NCBI GenBank assembly: GCA_028716845.1
Contig: JAQUPF010000006.1
Span: forward strand, 62,001 to 126,000
DNA: 64,000 nt
Reading direction: 5' to 3'
Source: a bacterium
GTDB taxonomy: Bacteria > Auribacterota > Tritonobacteria > UBA1439
Part shown: piece by piece, positions 26,495-39,102 of the stretch
Numbering within the stretch: the stretch's first letter is position 1
Layout: each line of letters starts with the position of its first letter
The notes under the pieces: model-generated
The model's input: only the letters and a program-made list of their open reading frames with translations
The model's database searches: none
What the model was told of the DNA's origin: nothing
Position numbers and translations under genes: made by a program

Positions 26495-27138
26495 ACCCGG
26501 GGCTCTGGGCGACGGCCGCCGCGCTCATGCTCGTCGGCTGGGCGTTCCGCCGCTACGAGCGGGGGGGGGCCTCTTCGAAGGAGGTCGCCCTCGTCGCCTG
26601 CCTCGCCGCCCTCGCGGCGATCGGCCGCATCCCCCTCGCGGCGTTCCCCGCCGTCCAGCCGACGACGTTCATCGTCATGCTCGCCGGCTTCGTCTTCGGC
26701 CCCGGCACCGGATTCCTCGTCGGGGCGTTCGCCGCCGCCTCCTCCAACATGCTCCTCGGCCACGGCCCGTGGACGATCTGGCAGATGGCGGCATGGGGGG
26801 CATGCGGCGGCGTATCCGGTATCGCCGGTTCCATCTCGCCCGCCGCGGGAAGGTGGCGGCTCGCGGCCCTCGGCGCCTTCTGCGGCGTCCTCTTCGGCTG
26901 GACGACGAACCTCCTGTACTGGTGCGCGTTCGTCCGTCCGCTCGACGCGCGCACCTGGATCGCCGTGACCGCCGCCTCCCTCCCGTTCGACATCGCCCAC
27001 GCGGCGGCGACCGCCGCGCTCGCCCTCGCCCTCGGGAGCGGGTCGGTGACGGCGCTCCGCTACTTCAGGAAACGCCTTGTCCTCTCCCGCGCGACGTATT
27101 ATGATGCCGGCCGGGGAGAGCGATCATGCGGGTCGTGA
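26491..27138 (+). CDS. ECF transporter S component (predicted cobalamin or corrinoid specificity)
   Basis: KEVALVACLAALAAIGRIPLAAFPAVQPTTFIVMLAGFVFGPGTGFLVGAFAAASSNMLLGHGPWTIWQMAAWG; overlaps the ATPase gene by 4 nt. Confidence 0.82.
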   Translation: MNPGLWATAAALMLVGWAFRRYERGGASSKEVALVACLAALAAIGRIPLAAFPAVQPTTFIVMLAGFVFGPGTGFLVGAFAAASSNMLLGHGPWTIWQMAAWGACGGVSGIAGSISPAAGRWRLAALGAFCGVLFGWTTNLLYWCAFVRPLDARTWIAVTAASLPFDIAHAAATAALALALGSGSVTALRYFRKRLVLSRATYYDAGRGERSCGS

Positions 27139-27722
27139 CCGTCGCGCCTGTTCTTGCCGCCGCGTTCCTCTGCGCGGCCTGGGCATCGCCTGATCTCCCG
27201 CTCCCGCCGCCGGGCCGGTTCGAGCTCGAATATACGGAAGGCCGCGTGAGCGTCCGCGCCAACGAGGCGAGCGTGGAGGAGATCCTCAGGGACCTTTCCG
27301 CGAAGAGCGGCATCACCTTCAACCAGTACACGGGGAAGAGCGCGCGGGTGACCCTGGAGATGACCGACGCCGGCGTCGAGCAGCTCCTCGACCGGCTGCT
27401 CGCGAGCTACGCGACGCGCTCCCGGCGGGTGGACGGCGTCGTCAGGATCAGCGCGGTCACCGTCATGGAGTCGGGCGTCCCCGCCCCCCTGCCGCCCGAA
27501 CCGCCGCCGGAACAGCCCCCCGAGCCGACGCCCCAGGAGGAGCCCGCCGAGGAACAGCCGCAGGAGGAGCAGCCGCAGGAGGAGGCGCCCCACCCGCCCG
27601 AGCACGAACCGAGGGTCGGCGAGGAGGGGCACGGCGGGGCCGCGCGGCGGGGGATGCCCCCGCGCGTTCCGCGGCGGCGGCGGGGCCGCCCGATCAGGGA
27701 AAACGTCCCCCAGGAGCCGTGA
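27126..27722 (+). CDS. Secreted secretin/TonB short N-terminal-like domain protein with Pro/Glu-rich tail
   Basis: VSVRANEASVEEILRDLSAKSGITFNQYTGKSARVTLEMTDAGVEQLLDRLLAS, then PPEPPPEQPPEPTPQEEPAEEQPQEEQPQEEA. Confidence 0.72.
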   Translation: MRVVTVAPVLAAAFLCAAWASPDLPLPPPGRFELEYTEGRVSVRANEASVEEILRDLSAKSGITFNQYTGKSARVTLEMTDAGVEQLLDRLLASYATRSRRVDGVVRISAVTVMESGVPAPLPPEPPPEQPPEPTPQEEPAEEQPQEEQPQEEAPHPPEHEPRVGEEGHGGAARRGMPPRVPRRRRGRPIRENVPQEP

Positions 27723-27732
27723 GGGCGGGCCC

Positions 27733-28659
27733 TCAGCGGGTCCAGTCCGGGAAGCGCGTGTAATCGCCGTTGGACGTCAGGCGCGTCTCCCCGGAGCCGT
27801 CCCTGTTCATCACGTAGAGCTCGTACCGGCCCGTCCTGTCCGACGAGAAGATGATCCTCGACCCGTCCGGCGAATAGGTCGGATCGTAGTTGCTCCCCCC
27901 GCCGTCCGACAGGCGCGTCTTGTTCCCCCCGTCGGGGTCCATCTCCCAGATGTCGATGCTCTTCCTCGCGCCGTACCCGCCGTCCGAGTAGGCGATCCGC
28001 CGGCCGTCGGGCGACCAGCGCGGCCGGCAGGTGCCGCGCGGGTTGGTCGTGAGCCGCACCTGGCCGTCGTCCTCGCTGATGACGTAGATCTGGTGGTTCA
28101 TGAACATGTTGGAGGTGAAGGCGATCCGCCTGCCGTCCGGCGACCAGGCCGGCACCCGCCTCGCCCCCCGCCGCGTGTTCGTGATGTTCCGCGCGCCGGT
28201 GCCGTCCCTGTTGATGATGAAGAGGTTCTCCGGCGCCCCCTTCCGCTCCTGCCCCCAGAAGCAGATCCGCCGGCCGTCCGGCGACCAGGTGGGATCCTCG
28301 TTGATCGGGAGCCGGCCGGTGACCTTGCGGACGTCCGAGCCGTCGGCGTTCATGATATAGATCTGCCGCGTGCCGTCCCTGTCCGAGTAGAAGGCGATCT
28401 CCGTCCCGTCGGGCGACCAGCGCGGGTACTCGTCGAGGACGTCGTTCTCCGTCAGGCGCGTGCTCGAAGAGGTGGCGAGGTCCATGACCCAGATCTCGCT
28501 CTTCTCCCCCTCCCACCGCTGGTACACGAGGCGCCCGGAGAGGGACGGACGGGGCCCCTCCCCCTCCGCATCCCGCTCTGCCGTCCCGCGCTCGCATCCG
28601 CCCGCGAGGGCGCACGCGGCGACGAATATCGCCAACCATGCCCTCATCCCGCCCCGCAT
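27733..28659 (-). CDS. TolB-like WD40/PD40 beta-propeller protein, lipoprotein
   Basis: CALAGGCERG lipobox; repeated PxWSPDGRRIAFxSDRDGxxxIYxMNxDGS. Confidence 0.88.
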   Translation of the reverse strand: MRGGMRAWLAIFVAACALAGGCERGTAERDAEGEGPRPSLSGRLVYQRWEGEKSEIWVMDLATSSSTRLTENDVLDEYPRWSPDGTEIAFYSDRDGTRQIYIMNADGSDVRKVTGRLPINEDPTWSPDGRRICFWGQERKGAPENLFIINRDGTGARNITNTRRGARRVPAWSPDGRRIAFTSNMFMNHQIYVISEDDGQVRLTTNPRGTCRPRWSPDGRRIAYSDGGYGARKSIDIWEMDPDGGNKTRLSDGGGSNYDPTYSPDGSRIIFSSDRTGRYELYVMNRDGSGETRLTSNGDYTRFPDWTR

Positions 28660-29588
28660 GTGGTTCCCTCCCCGATCGTGCCCCCCGCCGCGGCGAGCGC
28701 GGCGCGGAGCGATTCGAACTGGTCAATCCGGAGACGCTCGGCCCTCGACCCCGGGTCGACGCCGGCCGCCGCGAACACCTCCGCGAGGCGGCCCGACGCC
28801 GCCGTCCCGCGCAACGCCCGCCGGAGGAGCGTGCCGACCGTCTTCCGGCGCTCCGAAAAGAGGAGCCGCACGAGCGCGAAGAACGCCTCCTCCTCCGCCG
28901 CCGCGAGCGGCGGCCGCGCCCGCGGATGGAAGAGGACGACCGCCGACACCACCCCCGGCCGGGGATGAAAGGCCGACGGCGGCAGCGTAACGACCTTCCT
29001 GACCTCGGCGTGGTACTGGCAGAACACGCTGAACGCCCCGTACTCGCCGCCGCCGGGCGACGCCGCGATCCTGCGGGCGAGATCGTCCTGGACCGTCAGG
29101 GCGATGAGCGAGACGCCCCCCGCCGACTCGAGGATCCGGCCGATGAGCGGCCCGCTGATGGAGTACGGGATGTTCGCGACGACCTTCACGCGCCCGCCGT
29201 CCCGGCCGAGGCGGGCGAAAATCTGCTCGAGGTCGACCCGGAGGGCGTCTCCCTCGACGAGCTCGAACGACTCCCGCCCGGCGAAGAGAACGCGGAGCCA
29301 CCCCGCGAGCCGCGCGTCGCTCTCAACGGCGACGACCCGGCCGGCCCTCCGGAGGAGCTCGGCGGTCAGCCCGCCGAGGCCGGGGCCGATCTCGAGGACC
29401 GCGTCCGAGCGGCACAGGTCCGCCGCGCGGGCGATCGCGGCGGCCGCCCTCGGGCTGGCGATGAACGACTGCCCGCGCCGCCTGCTCGGCCGCACGCCCA
29501 GGGCGAGGAGTCTCCGGCCGACCGCCCCGGGGGCGAGCGGGACCTCGACCGGCCCGCTCATCGGCGACGGCACAGGGCCGCAGCGCAC
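28644..29588 (-). CDS. rsmA: 16S rRNA (adenine1518-N6/adenine1519-N6) dimethyltransferase
   Basis: RRGQSFIASPRAAAAI, VLEIGPGLGGLT, VVANIPYSISGPLI, PPSAFHPRPGVVSAVV. Confidence 0.93.
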   Translation of the reverse strand: MRCGPVPSPMSGPVEVPLAPGAVGRRLLALGVRPSRRRGQSFIASPRAAAAIARAADLCRSDAVLEIGPGLGGLTAELLRRAGRVVAVESDARLAGWLRVLFAGRESFELVEGDALRVDLEQIFARLGRDGGRVKVVANIPYSISGPLIGRILESAGGVSLIALTVQDDLARRIAASPGGGEYGAFSVFCQYHAEVRKVVTLPPSAFHPRPGVVSAVVLFHPRARPPLAAAEEEAFFALVRLLFSERRKTVGTLLRRALRGTAASGRLAEVFAAAGVDPGSRAERLRIDQFESLRAALAAAGGTIGEGTTCGAG

Positions 29589-30568
29589 CGGATCGCCTCC
29601 ATCATGCTCGCCGGATCGGCGCGGCCGGCCCCCGCGATGTCGAACGCCGTCCCGTGATCGGGGGAGGTCCGGACGATCGGCAGGCCGAGCGTGATGTTGA
29701 CGCCGACGTCGAAGGCGAGCATCTTCAGCGGGATGAGCCCCTGGTCATGGTACATGGCGACGACCGCGTCGAACCGCCTCCGGCGCCGCTCCGTGAAGAG
29801 GGTATCGGCGGGGAACGGGCCCGCCGCGTCGATCCCGGCGGCCGCGGCGGCGCGGACGGCCGGGAGGATCGCCCGCCGCTCCTCGCTCCCGAAGGCGCCC
29901 CCCTCCCCCGCGTGCGGATTGAGGGCGCAGACGGCGATGCGCGGGCGCCGCACGCCGAAGCCGACGCAGGCGTCGCGGGCGAGCCGGATCGATCGCCCGA
30001 CCGCCGCGCGGGTGACCATGCCGCTCACGAGGGCGAGGGGCTCGTGGACCGTCACGAGGACGACGCGGAGGCCGCGCCCCGCGAGCATCATCGCGTGCTC
30101 CCTCGCGCCGGTGAGGGCGGCGAGGTAGTCGGTGTGCCCCTGGAAGGGCCAGCCGGCGCGGTGGATCGCCTCCTTGCAGATGGGGGCGGTCACGACGCCG
30201 TCGGCCCGCCCCTCCATCGCCGCGCGCGCGGCGTAGCGGACGCACGCCATCGCCGCGGCGCCGTGGGCGGCGCGGACCGCGCCCCACCGGTGGCCGGGGA
30301 CCGTCCCGCACGGGTTCACGACCGGGACGAGGCGGCCGCGCGGGCGTGCGTCCCCGACCCCGCGCACGGGGACGAGGCGGACGCGCCCGCGCGCCGCCCC
30401 GGCGCACCTGCCGAAGACGGCAGGGTCGCCGACGAGGACCGGGCGGCAGATCTTCCGGATGGCGGCCGAGGCGACCGCCCTGACCGCCACCTCCGGGCCG
30501 ACGCCGCCCGGGTCGCCCATGGTGATCAGGAGAAGCGCCCGCCGGGCCATGCCGTCCTCCCCCGTCAT
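29558..30568 (-). CDS. pdxA: 4-hydroxythreonine-4-phosphate dehydrogenase
   Basis: LLITMGDPGGVGPEV; GHTDYLAALTG; NPHAGEGGAFGSEE; AMYHDQGLIPLKMLAFDVGVNITLGLPIVRTSPDHGTAFDIAG. Confidence 0.95.
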   Translation of the reverse strand: MTGEDGMARRALLLITMGDPGGVGPEVAVRAVASAAIRKICRPVLVGDPAVFGRCAGAARGRVRLVPVRGVGDARPRGRLVPVVNPCGTVPGHRWGAVRAAHGAAAMACVRYAARAAMEGRADGVVTAPICKEAIHRAGWPFQGHTDYLAALTGAREHAMMLAGRGLRVVLVTVHEPLALVSGMVTRAAVGRSIRLARDACVGFGVRRPRIAVCALNPHAGEGGAFGSEERRAILPAVRAAAAAGIDAAGPFPADTLFTERRRRRFDAVVAMYHDQGLIPLKMLAFDVGVNITLGLPIVRTSPDHGTAFDIAGAGRADPASMMEAIRCAAALCRRR

Positions 30569-31572
30569 TTCACGACGGAGATGTAGGTGCGGCGCCTGAG
30601 CCGTTCCACGTATTCCACGCGCCGGGCCTCGATCTTCTCCGCGAAGAGCCGCTTCTCGATCTCGGCGTAGACCCCGTCGAGCGGCTTGAAGGAGGCGTGC
30701 CGCCGCTCGTGCACCTTGATGATGTGGCAGCCGAGATTGGAGCGCACCAGGCCGCTGTGCGTTCCCGGCTCGAGCGCGAAGGCGGCGTCCTCGAGCTCCC
30801 TCGTCCAGTGCCCCCTGGAGATGAAGCCCCAGTCGCCCCCGCGCGCCGCGTAGGGGCAGTCGGAGTGTTCCCTCGCGACATCGGCGAACGGCCGCCCCGC
30901 CTCGATCATGCCGAGCGCCTCGCGCGCCCGCTCCTCGGCCCGCCCCAACCGCTGCGGGTCCTCCTTCATCCAGATCTGGCTGACGTGGATCCGCTCCGGC
31001 TCCTCGAACTCCGTCTTGTGGGTCTCGTAGTAGCGCCGCACCTCGGCCGGCGAGACGGTGCATTTCGAGGAGACGTCCTTCATGAGCATCGCCCGGACGA
31101 GGGTGCGGTCCTCCTGCTCGGCGCGGAACCGCTCGAGGGTTGTCCCCTCGCGCTCGAGCCGCCTGACGAACTCCTCCTCCGAGGGGAACCGCCGCCGGAC
31201 CTCGGCGATCACCCGGTCGACCTCCCGGGCGAACTCGTCGCCCATCTGCGCGCGGATGTCGCGCCGCCGCGCCTCCTGGAGGACGAGCCGCTCCTCGATG
31301 ATCTGCTCGAGGATCTCCCGCCGCGCCTTCTGGAGCATCGAGAAGAGCTCCGCGCCCGAGTGGAGCCGCTCGTACTGCTCGAAGACGGGGGCGAGGATCC
31401 GCTCGAGTTCAGAGTAGGTGATGATCTCGTCGCCGACGATCGCGACGATCTGCTCTTTGATCTCGCCCCTCGCGGCGGGCGCGAGCAGGGCGAGGAGGAG
31501 GAGGCCGGCCGCGAGCGCCCGCCTTCGGTGACGGGCCGTCTCGCGGACGGCGCCGATGGGGGAATCGTGCAT
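30565..31572 (-). CDS. SurA-like periplasmic peptidyl-prolyl isomerase
   Basis: Signal peptide; EQIVAIVGDEIITYSELE; RIHVSQIWM...DWGFISRGHWTRELEDAAFALEPGTHSGLVRSNLGCHIIKVHE parvulin domain. Confidence 0.9.
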   Translation of the reverse strand: MHDSPIGAVRETARHRRRALAAGLLLLALLAPAARGEIKEQIVAIVGDEIITYSELERILAPVFEQYERLHSGAELFSMLQKARREILEQIIEERLVLQEARRRDIRAQMGDEFAREVDRVIAEVRRRFPSEEEFVRRLEREGTTLERFRAEQEDRTLVRAMLMKDVSSKCTVSPAEVRRYYETHKTEFEEPERIHVSQIWMKEDPQRLGRAEERAREALGMIEAGRPFADVAREHSDCPYAARGGDWGFISRGHWTRELEDAAFALEPGTHSGLVRSNLGCHIIKVHERRHASFKPLDGVYAEIEKRLFAEKIEARRVEYVERLRRRTYISVVK

Positions 31573-31677
31573 GGACCGGGGTCCCCTGCCGCGCATGGCG
31601 ACCGTACGATGCACAACCTCGCCGCAAGGGCCGGGACCGGGCCCGCGCGCCGCGGGGATGGGCGTGCCGCGCCCCGG

Positions 31678-31755
31678 CTACTTGCTCTGCTTCGCCCTGA
31701 CGGCGATCAGGGCGACGAGAACGACGGCGATGATGACGATGACGGCAACCTGCAT
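31678..31755 (-). CDS. Candidate 25-aa single-transmembrane microprotein (not in ORF track)
   Basis: MQVAVIVIIAVVLVALIAVRAKQSK*; SD-like GAGAGGGG about 7 nt upstream of ATG. Confidence 0.5.
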   Translation of the reverse strand: MQVAVIVIIAVVLVALIAVRAKQSK

Positions 31756-31870
31756 CCTGACACCCCTCTCATTGATGCCGAACGGCCACCATTATCGCAT
31801 ACCGACAATGATCGGCAAGCCTCTTTTCACCCCTGGCGGCCCCCGCCGCAACAGGAACCGATCCGCCACC

Positions 31871-31965
31871 GATGGCTACGGATTCTCACGGATATTCACG
31901 GATTGTTCCCGGCAATCATCCGTGGGAATCCGTAATGATCCGTGTACATCCGTGGCCGATTGGCT
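31871..31965. repeat. cacggat-family palindromic intergenic repeat
   Basis: ggctacggattctcacggatattcacggattgttcc...atcatccgtgggaatccgtaatgatccgtgtacatccgtgg. Confidence 0.65.
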
Positions 31966-32020
31966 CTTTGTCCGCCCGGCTTTCCGCTCTCAACGCCCGG
32001 CCGCGGCCGCGCATGGGCGG

Positions 32021-35284
<3,264 letters not shown>

Positions 35285-35405
35285 GGATGGAAAAATAGCA
35301 CATCCGGCGACGGATCCGGTAGGTCGAAGCGGATACATGGAGGAGGGCTCCGACCGCCTGTGGTAAAGTAGTGCGCGCAATCGCGCGCTCGGAGGGGGAG
35401 GCGGC

Positions 35406-37340
35406 ATGTCGGCGAGGGCCTGCGGTTTCATCTCGGCCGTTTTGATCCTCATCTTCATCCTGGCATTCTGTCTCTCGTGCCGCGCGAAGTATCTCAATTT
35501 CGGCTACAACGACCATGACCTCGCCGTCGCGAACCAGATCATGTGGAACGGCCTGCGCGGCGATCTCCTCGAGACCTCGATCGAGGGCGGGAACTACCTG
35601 AAGCTCCACGCCCCGTTCATCTATCTCCTGCTCCTCCCCGCGTACGCCCTGTGGCAGTCCCCCCTCATGCTCCTCTTCACGCAGGTGATATTCCTCGCCC
35701 TCACGGCCTGGCCGATCCACCTGTTCGCGAAGAGGGAGACCGGCCGTCCCGTCGCGGCGCTCTCCTTCCTCGTCCTCTACCTGCTGTATCCGCCGGTCGG
35801 CTACCTCGCCCTCCGGCCCCCGAACGGCCTCATCCTCGCCCCCCTCTTTCTCGCGTGGGCGTACTATTTCTTCCGAACGGGGCGGTACCCCCTTTTTCTC
35901 TCATCGCTCGCCCTCGCCCTCTCGTGCAGGGAGGAGGTCTCCTTCATCGCGGTCACCTTCGGCATCAGCGCCCTTTGGGAGAAGAGGGGATGGCGGTGGT
36001 GGGCGGTCCCGCTCGCCGCCGGCGCCGGCTGGTTCGGCGTGTACTATTTCTGGCTCCTCCCCCACCTCCGCGGCGGCGGAATGTCTCCCTACCTCATCTT
36101 CTACCGGGAGGTCGGCGGATCGCCCGGCGGCCTCCTCCGCACCATGGCGACGCGGCCCCTCCATCTCGCGGGGGTGCTGCTGGCGCCCCACAGGCTCGGC
36201 TATCTCGTCAAGCTGTTCGCGCCGCTCGCGTTCACCCCGCTGCTGAGTCCCGGCACCCTGTTCCTCTGCGCGCCGAACCTGTTCCTGAACCTCGCGAGCG
36301 ACCGACGGGATATCGCGGACATCGCGCTCCAGTACAACGCCCTCCTCATCCCGTTCATATTCTTCGCCGGGATACGGGGATTCACGAGGCTCGCCCGGGC
36401 GCTGCGGCCCGCCGCGGCACGGCGCATCGCGCTGCGATCCGTCCTCGCCGTCGGGGTGATCGCGAGCTGGCTCCTCGGCCCCCAGCTCCACCTCCTTTCG
36501 AGGACCTGGAAGGGGGCGGCGGATTGTCTCCCGGGGGATGATTTCCGCGCCCCCGCCAAGCGCGCGCTCGCGCGCATGGTCCCCGACGGCGTGCCGGCCG
36601 CGACGACGTTCGGGTTCTGCTCCTTCCTCTCCAACAGGAAGGAGCTGGACTTTCTCGCGTGGGTCCTCTCCGGCGAGATCGGCTCCTTCCGTGAGCGGCA
36701 TGAGCCGCGCTCGGACATCCGGTACGCCCTCATCGACCTCGGCGACTGGATCACCTTCGTGTGGTACTCCCGTCCGGGGACGAGCGAGGCCGCGTTCAGG
36801 CGCTACCTTGCCGACAACCAGCTCGGCCTCGTGCGGGTATGGGACCAGGTCGCGCTGTACGAGCGGGGGCGGGAGGATCTCCTCCGCCTCTACGAAACGG
36901 TGGAGCATGATCCTGGCGGGCGGGAGCCGCCAGAGCCGATCGCGCGCTTCGGCCCCCTCGCGCTGCGGGAATGTGAGGCGGCCACGGTGCGGGACGGGCT
37001 CGGGGACCAGATCGTATTCACCACGTCATGGGAGGCGACCGCGCCCGTGCCCGACGATCTCTCCATGTACATTCGGGTGGAAAACGCGGCGGGGGAGTGC
37101 GCGCCCGCGCAGCCGCGGAGCATCTGCCATCACCTGTACCCGACCCCGGAGTGGCGGACGGGGGAGACGATCCGTTCGCGCCAGTTCTTCGCCATTCCGC
37201 CGCGCCTCCCGCGCGGGCGCTATGCGGTCAAGCTGATCCTCATCGGGAAGTTCCCCCCGTGCGACCCGATCGCCTTCGACGCGCCGCCTGAACGCGTCGA
37301 TGACAGGGGCTGGCTGATCGCCGGGACCTGGGAGTACTGA
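35406..37340 (+). CDS. DUF2079 family multi-pass membrane protein
   Basis: NFGYNDHDLAVANQIMWNGLRGDLLETS; SLALALSCREEVSFIAVTFGI. Confidence 0.85.
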   Translation: MSARACGFISAVLILIFILAFCLSCRAKYLNFGYNDHDLAVANQIMWNGLRGDLLETSIEGGNYLKLHAPFIYLLLLPAYALWQSPLMLLFTQVIFLALTAWPIHLFAKRETGRPVAALSFLVLYLLYPPVGYLALRPPNGLILAPLFLAWAYYFFRTGRYPLFLSSLALALSCREEVSFIAVTFGISALWEKRGWRWWAVPLAAGAGWFGVYYFWLLPHLRGGGMSPYLIFYREVGGSPGGLLRTMATRPLHLAGVLLAPHRLGYLVKLFAPLAFTPLLSPGTLFLCAPNLFLNLASDRRDIADIALQYNALLIPFIFFAGIRGFTRLARALRPAAARRIALRSVLAVGVIASWLLGPQLHLLSRTWKGAADCLPGDDFRAPAKRALARMVPDGVPAATTFGFCSFLSNRKELDFLAWVLSGEIGSFRERHEPRSDIRYALIDLGDWITFVWYSRPGTSEAAFRRYLADNQLGLVRVWDQVALYERGREDLLRLYETVEHDPGGREPPEPIARFGPLALRECEAATVRDGLGDQIVFTTSWEATAPVPDDLSMYIRVENAAGECAPAQPRSICHHLYPTPEWRTGETIRSRQFFAIPPRLPRGRYAVKLILIGKFPPCDPIAFDAPPERVDDRGWLIAGTWEY

Positions 37341-37386
37341 GGCCGTCTCCGCGAGGCGCGGGGGCGCGGGGGCCGCGCGCCGGCCG

Positions 37387-38277
37387 TCAGCCGGCCCGGC
37401 GCTCCGCCGCCCGCGCGGTGTTGGAGAGCAGCATGGCGATGGTCATCGGCCCGACGCCGCCGGGGACGGGGCTGACGGCGGACGCCTTCCGCGAGACGCC
37501 CTCGAAATCCACGTCCCCCGCGAGCCGGTAGCCGCGCGGGGAGGAGGGGTCGTCCACCCGGTTGATCCCGACGTCGATCACGACCGCCCCCTCCCGCACC
37601 ATCTCCGCCGTCAGGAAGCGCGGCCTTCCCGCGGCGGCCACCACGATGTCGGCCCGGCGGGTGTGCCGGGCGAGGTCCCGCGTCCCCGTGTGGCAGACCG
37701 TGACGGTCGCGTTCAGCGGCGGGCCCTTCCGCATGAGGAGCGCGGCGAGCGGCCTCCCCACGATGGCGCCCCGCCCGACGACGACGACGTCCCTCCCCTC
37801 CCACGAGCCGCCGGAGCGGACGAGCAGCTCGACGACGCCGGCGGGGGTGCACGGGACGAATCCGTCCTCCTCCCCGAGGAGGAGCCTGCCCATGTTGACC
37901 GGGTGGAAGCCGTCCACGTCCTTCTCCGGCGGGACCGCCGACTGCACCGCCGCCGCCGCGATGTGGCCGGGGAGCGGCAACTGGACGAGGATCCCGTGGA
38001 CGGCGGGGTCGGCCGCGAGGGCGGCGATCCGCTCGAGGACCTCCCGTTCGGATATGTCGCGCGGGAGGGAGAACTGCCACGAGCGGATGCCGGCCTCGGC
38101 GCACGCCCGGTCCTTCATCGCCACGTAGGCGAGCGAGGCGGGATCTTCGCCGACGGTGACGAAGGCGATGCCGGGGACGATCCCCCGGGCGCGCCGCAGG
38201 CGATCGACCCGCTCCGCGACCGAGGCGCGGATCTCGGCGGCGATCCTCCTCCCGTCCAGTATCGCGGCCATCGTCAT
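37387..38277 (-). CDS. folD: Methylenetetrahydrofolate dehydrogenase/cyclohydrolase
   Basis: GILVQLPLPGHI; PPEKDVDGFHPVNMGRL; PCTPAGVVELL; VVVGRGAIVGRPLAALLM. Confidence 0.96.
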   Translation of the reverse strand: MTMAAILDGRRIAAEIRASVAERVDRLRRARGIVPGIAFVTVGEDPASLAYVAMKDRACAEAGIRSWQFSLPRDISEREVLERIAALAADPAVHGILVQLPLPGHIAAAAVQSAVPPEKDVDGFHPVNMGRLLLGEEDGFVPCTPAGVVELLVRSGGSWEGRDVVVVGRGAIVGRPLAALLMRKGPPLNATVTVCHTGTRDLARHTRRADIVVAAAGRPRFLTAEMVREGAVVIDVGINRVDDPSSPRGYRLAGDVDFEGVSRKASAVSPVPGGVGPMTIAMLLSNTARAAERRAG

Positions 38278-39089
38278 CCCCTTCCCGGCGCCCCGGCGCG
38301 CACGACGAAGCAGCCCGAGGGGCACTTTTCGACGGCGGTCCCGAAATCCTCCCAGTCGGCGGGGAACGTCGGGAGGTTGTTCTCCATGACCACCTTTCGC
38401 GAGGGGGTCACCTTCGGCAGGGCGCAGAGGCCGCAGGCGATGCACCCCTTCGCGCAGAGTTCCTTCACCTTCTTCCCCTTGTCGCGCGACATGCACCCAA
38501 GATACACCTTCTGGCTCCGCGGGACGAGCGTGATGATGCCCCGCGGGCAGACCTCGACGCACCTGCCGCAGGCCGTGCACCTCGTCTCGATGATCCGTGG
38601 GAGGCCGTCCCCGCCCATGCGGATGGCGTCGAACGGGCAGGCGCGGGCGCAGGACCCCATCCAGAGGCAGCCGTACCGGCAGGCCTTGACCCCCTCCTCG
38701 AGGAGCTCCGCCGACACGCAGTCGGGCACGCCCCCGTAGACGGCCCGCTTCCTCGACTCCCCCGTCCCCCCCTGGCAGCGCACGACGGCGACGCGCGGCT
38801 CCGCGGCGGCCTCGGCCGTCCCGAGGATCGCGGCGACCTTCTCGACGACGGCCGGCCCGCCGGGGGCGCACTGCCTCGCCTTCGCCTTTCCCGAGGCGAG
38901 CGCCTCCGCCATCGCCGCGCAGCCGGCGAAGCCGCAGACGCCGCAGTTCAGGCCGGGGAGGGCCTCGAGGATACGCTCGACCCTCGGGTCGATCCCGACG
39001 GCGAAGATACGCGCGAAGAGGAGGAGACCGAGGCCGAGGAGGAGCCCCATCGCCCCGAGCACCGCCGCCGAATAGAGGATGATGTTCAC
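38274..39089 (-). CDS. rnfB: Rnf complex subunit B (Fe-S)
   Basis: LPGLNCGVCGFAGCAAMAEAL; multiple CxxCxxC clusters. Confidence 0.94.
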   Translation of the reverse strand: MNIILYSAAVLGAMGLLLGLGLLLFARIFAVGIDPRVERILEALPGLNCGVCGFAGCAAMAEALASGKAKARQCAPGGPAVVEKVAAILGTAEAAAEPRVAVVRCQGGTGESRKRAVYGGVPDCVSAELLEEGVKACRYGCLWMGSCARACPFDAIRMGGDGLPRIIETRCTACGRCVEVCPRGIITLVPRSQKVYLGCMSRDKGKKVKELCAKGCIACGLCALPKVTPSRKVVMENNLPTFPADWEDFGTAVEKCPSGCFVVRAGAPGRG

Positions 39090-39102
39090 CGCGTCCGCCC
39101 GT

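Noticed and set aside
29558-31063. 501-aa pdxA ORF start
   Set aside because: The N-terminal ~165 residues are an out-of-frame reading of surA; pdxA starts near 30568.
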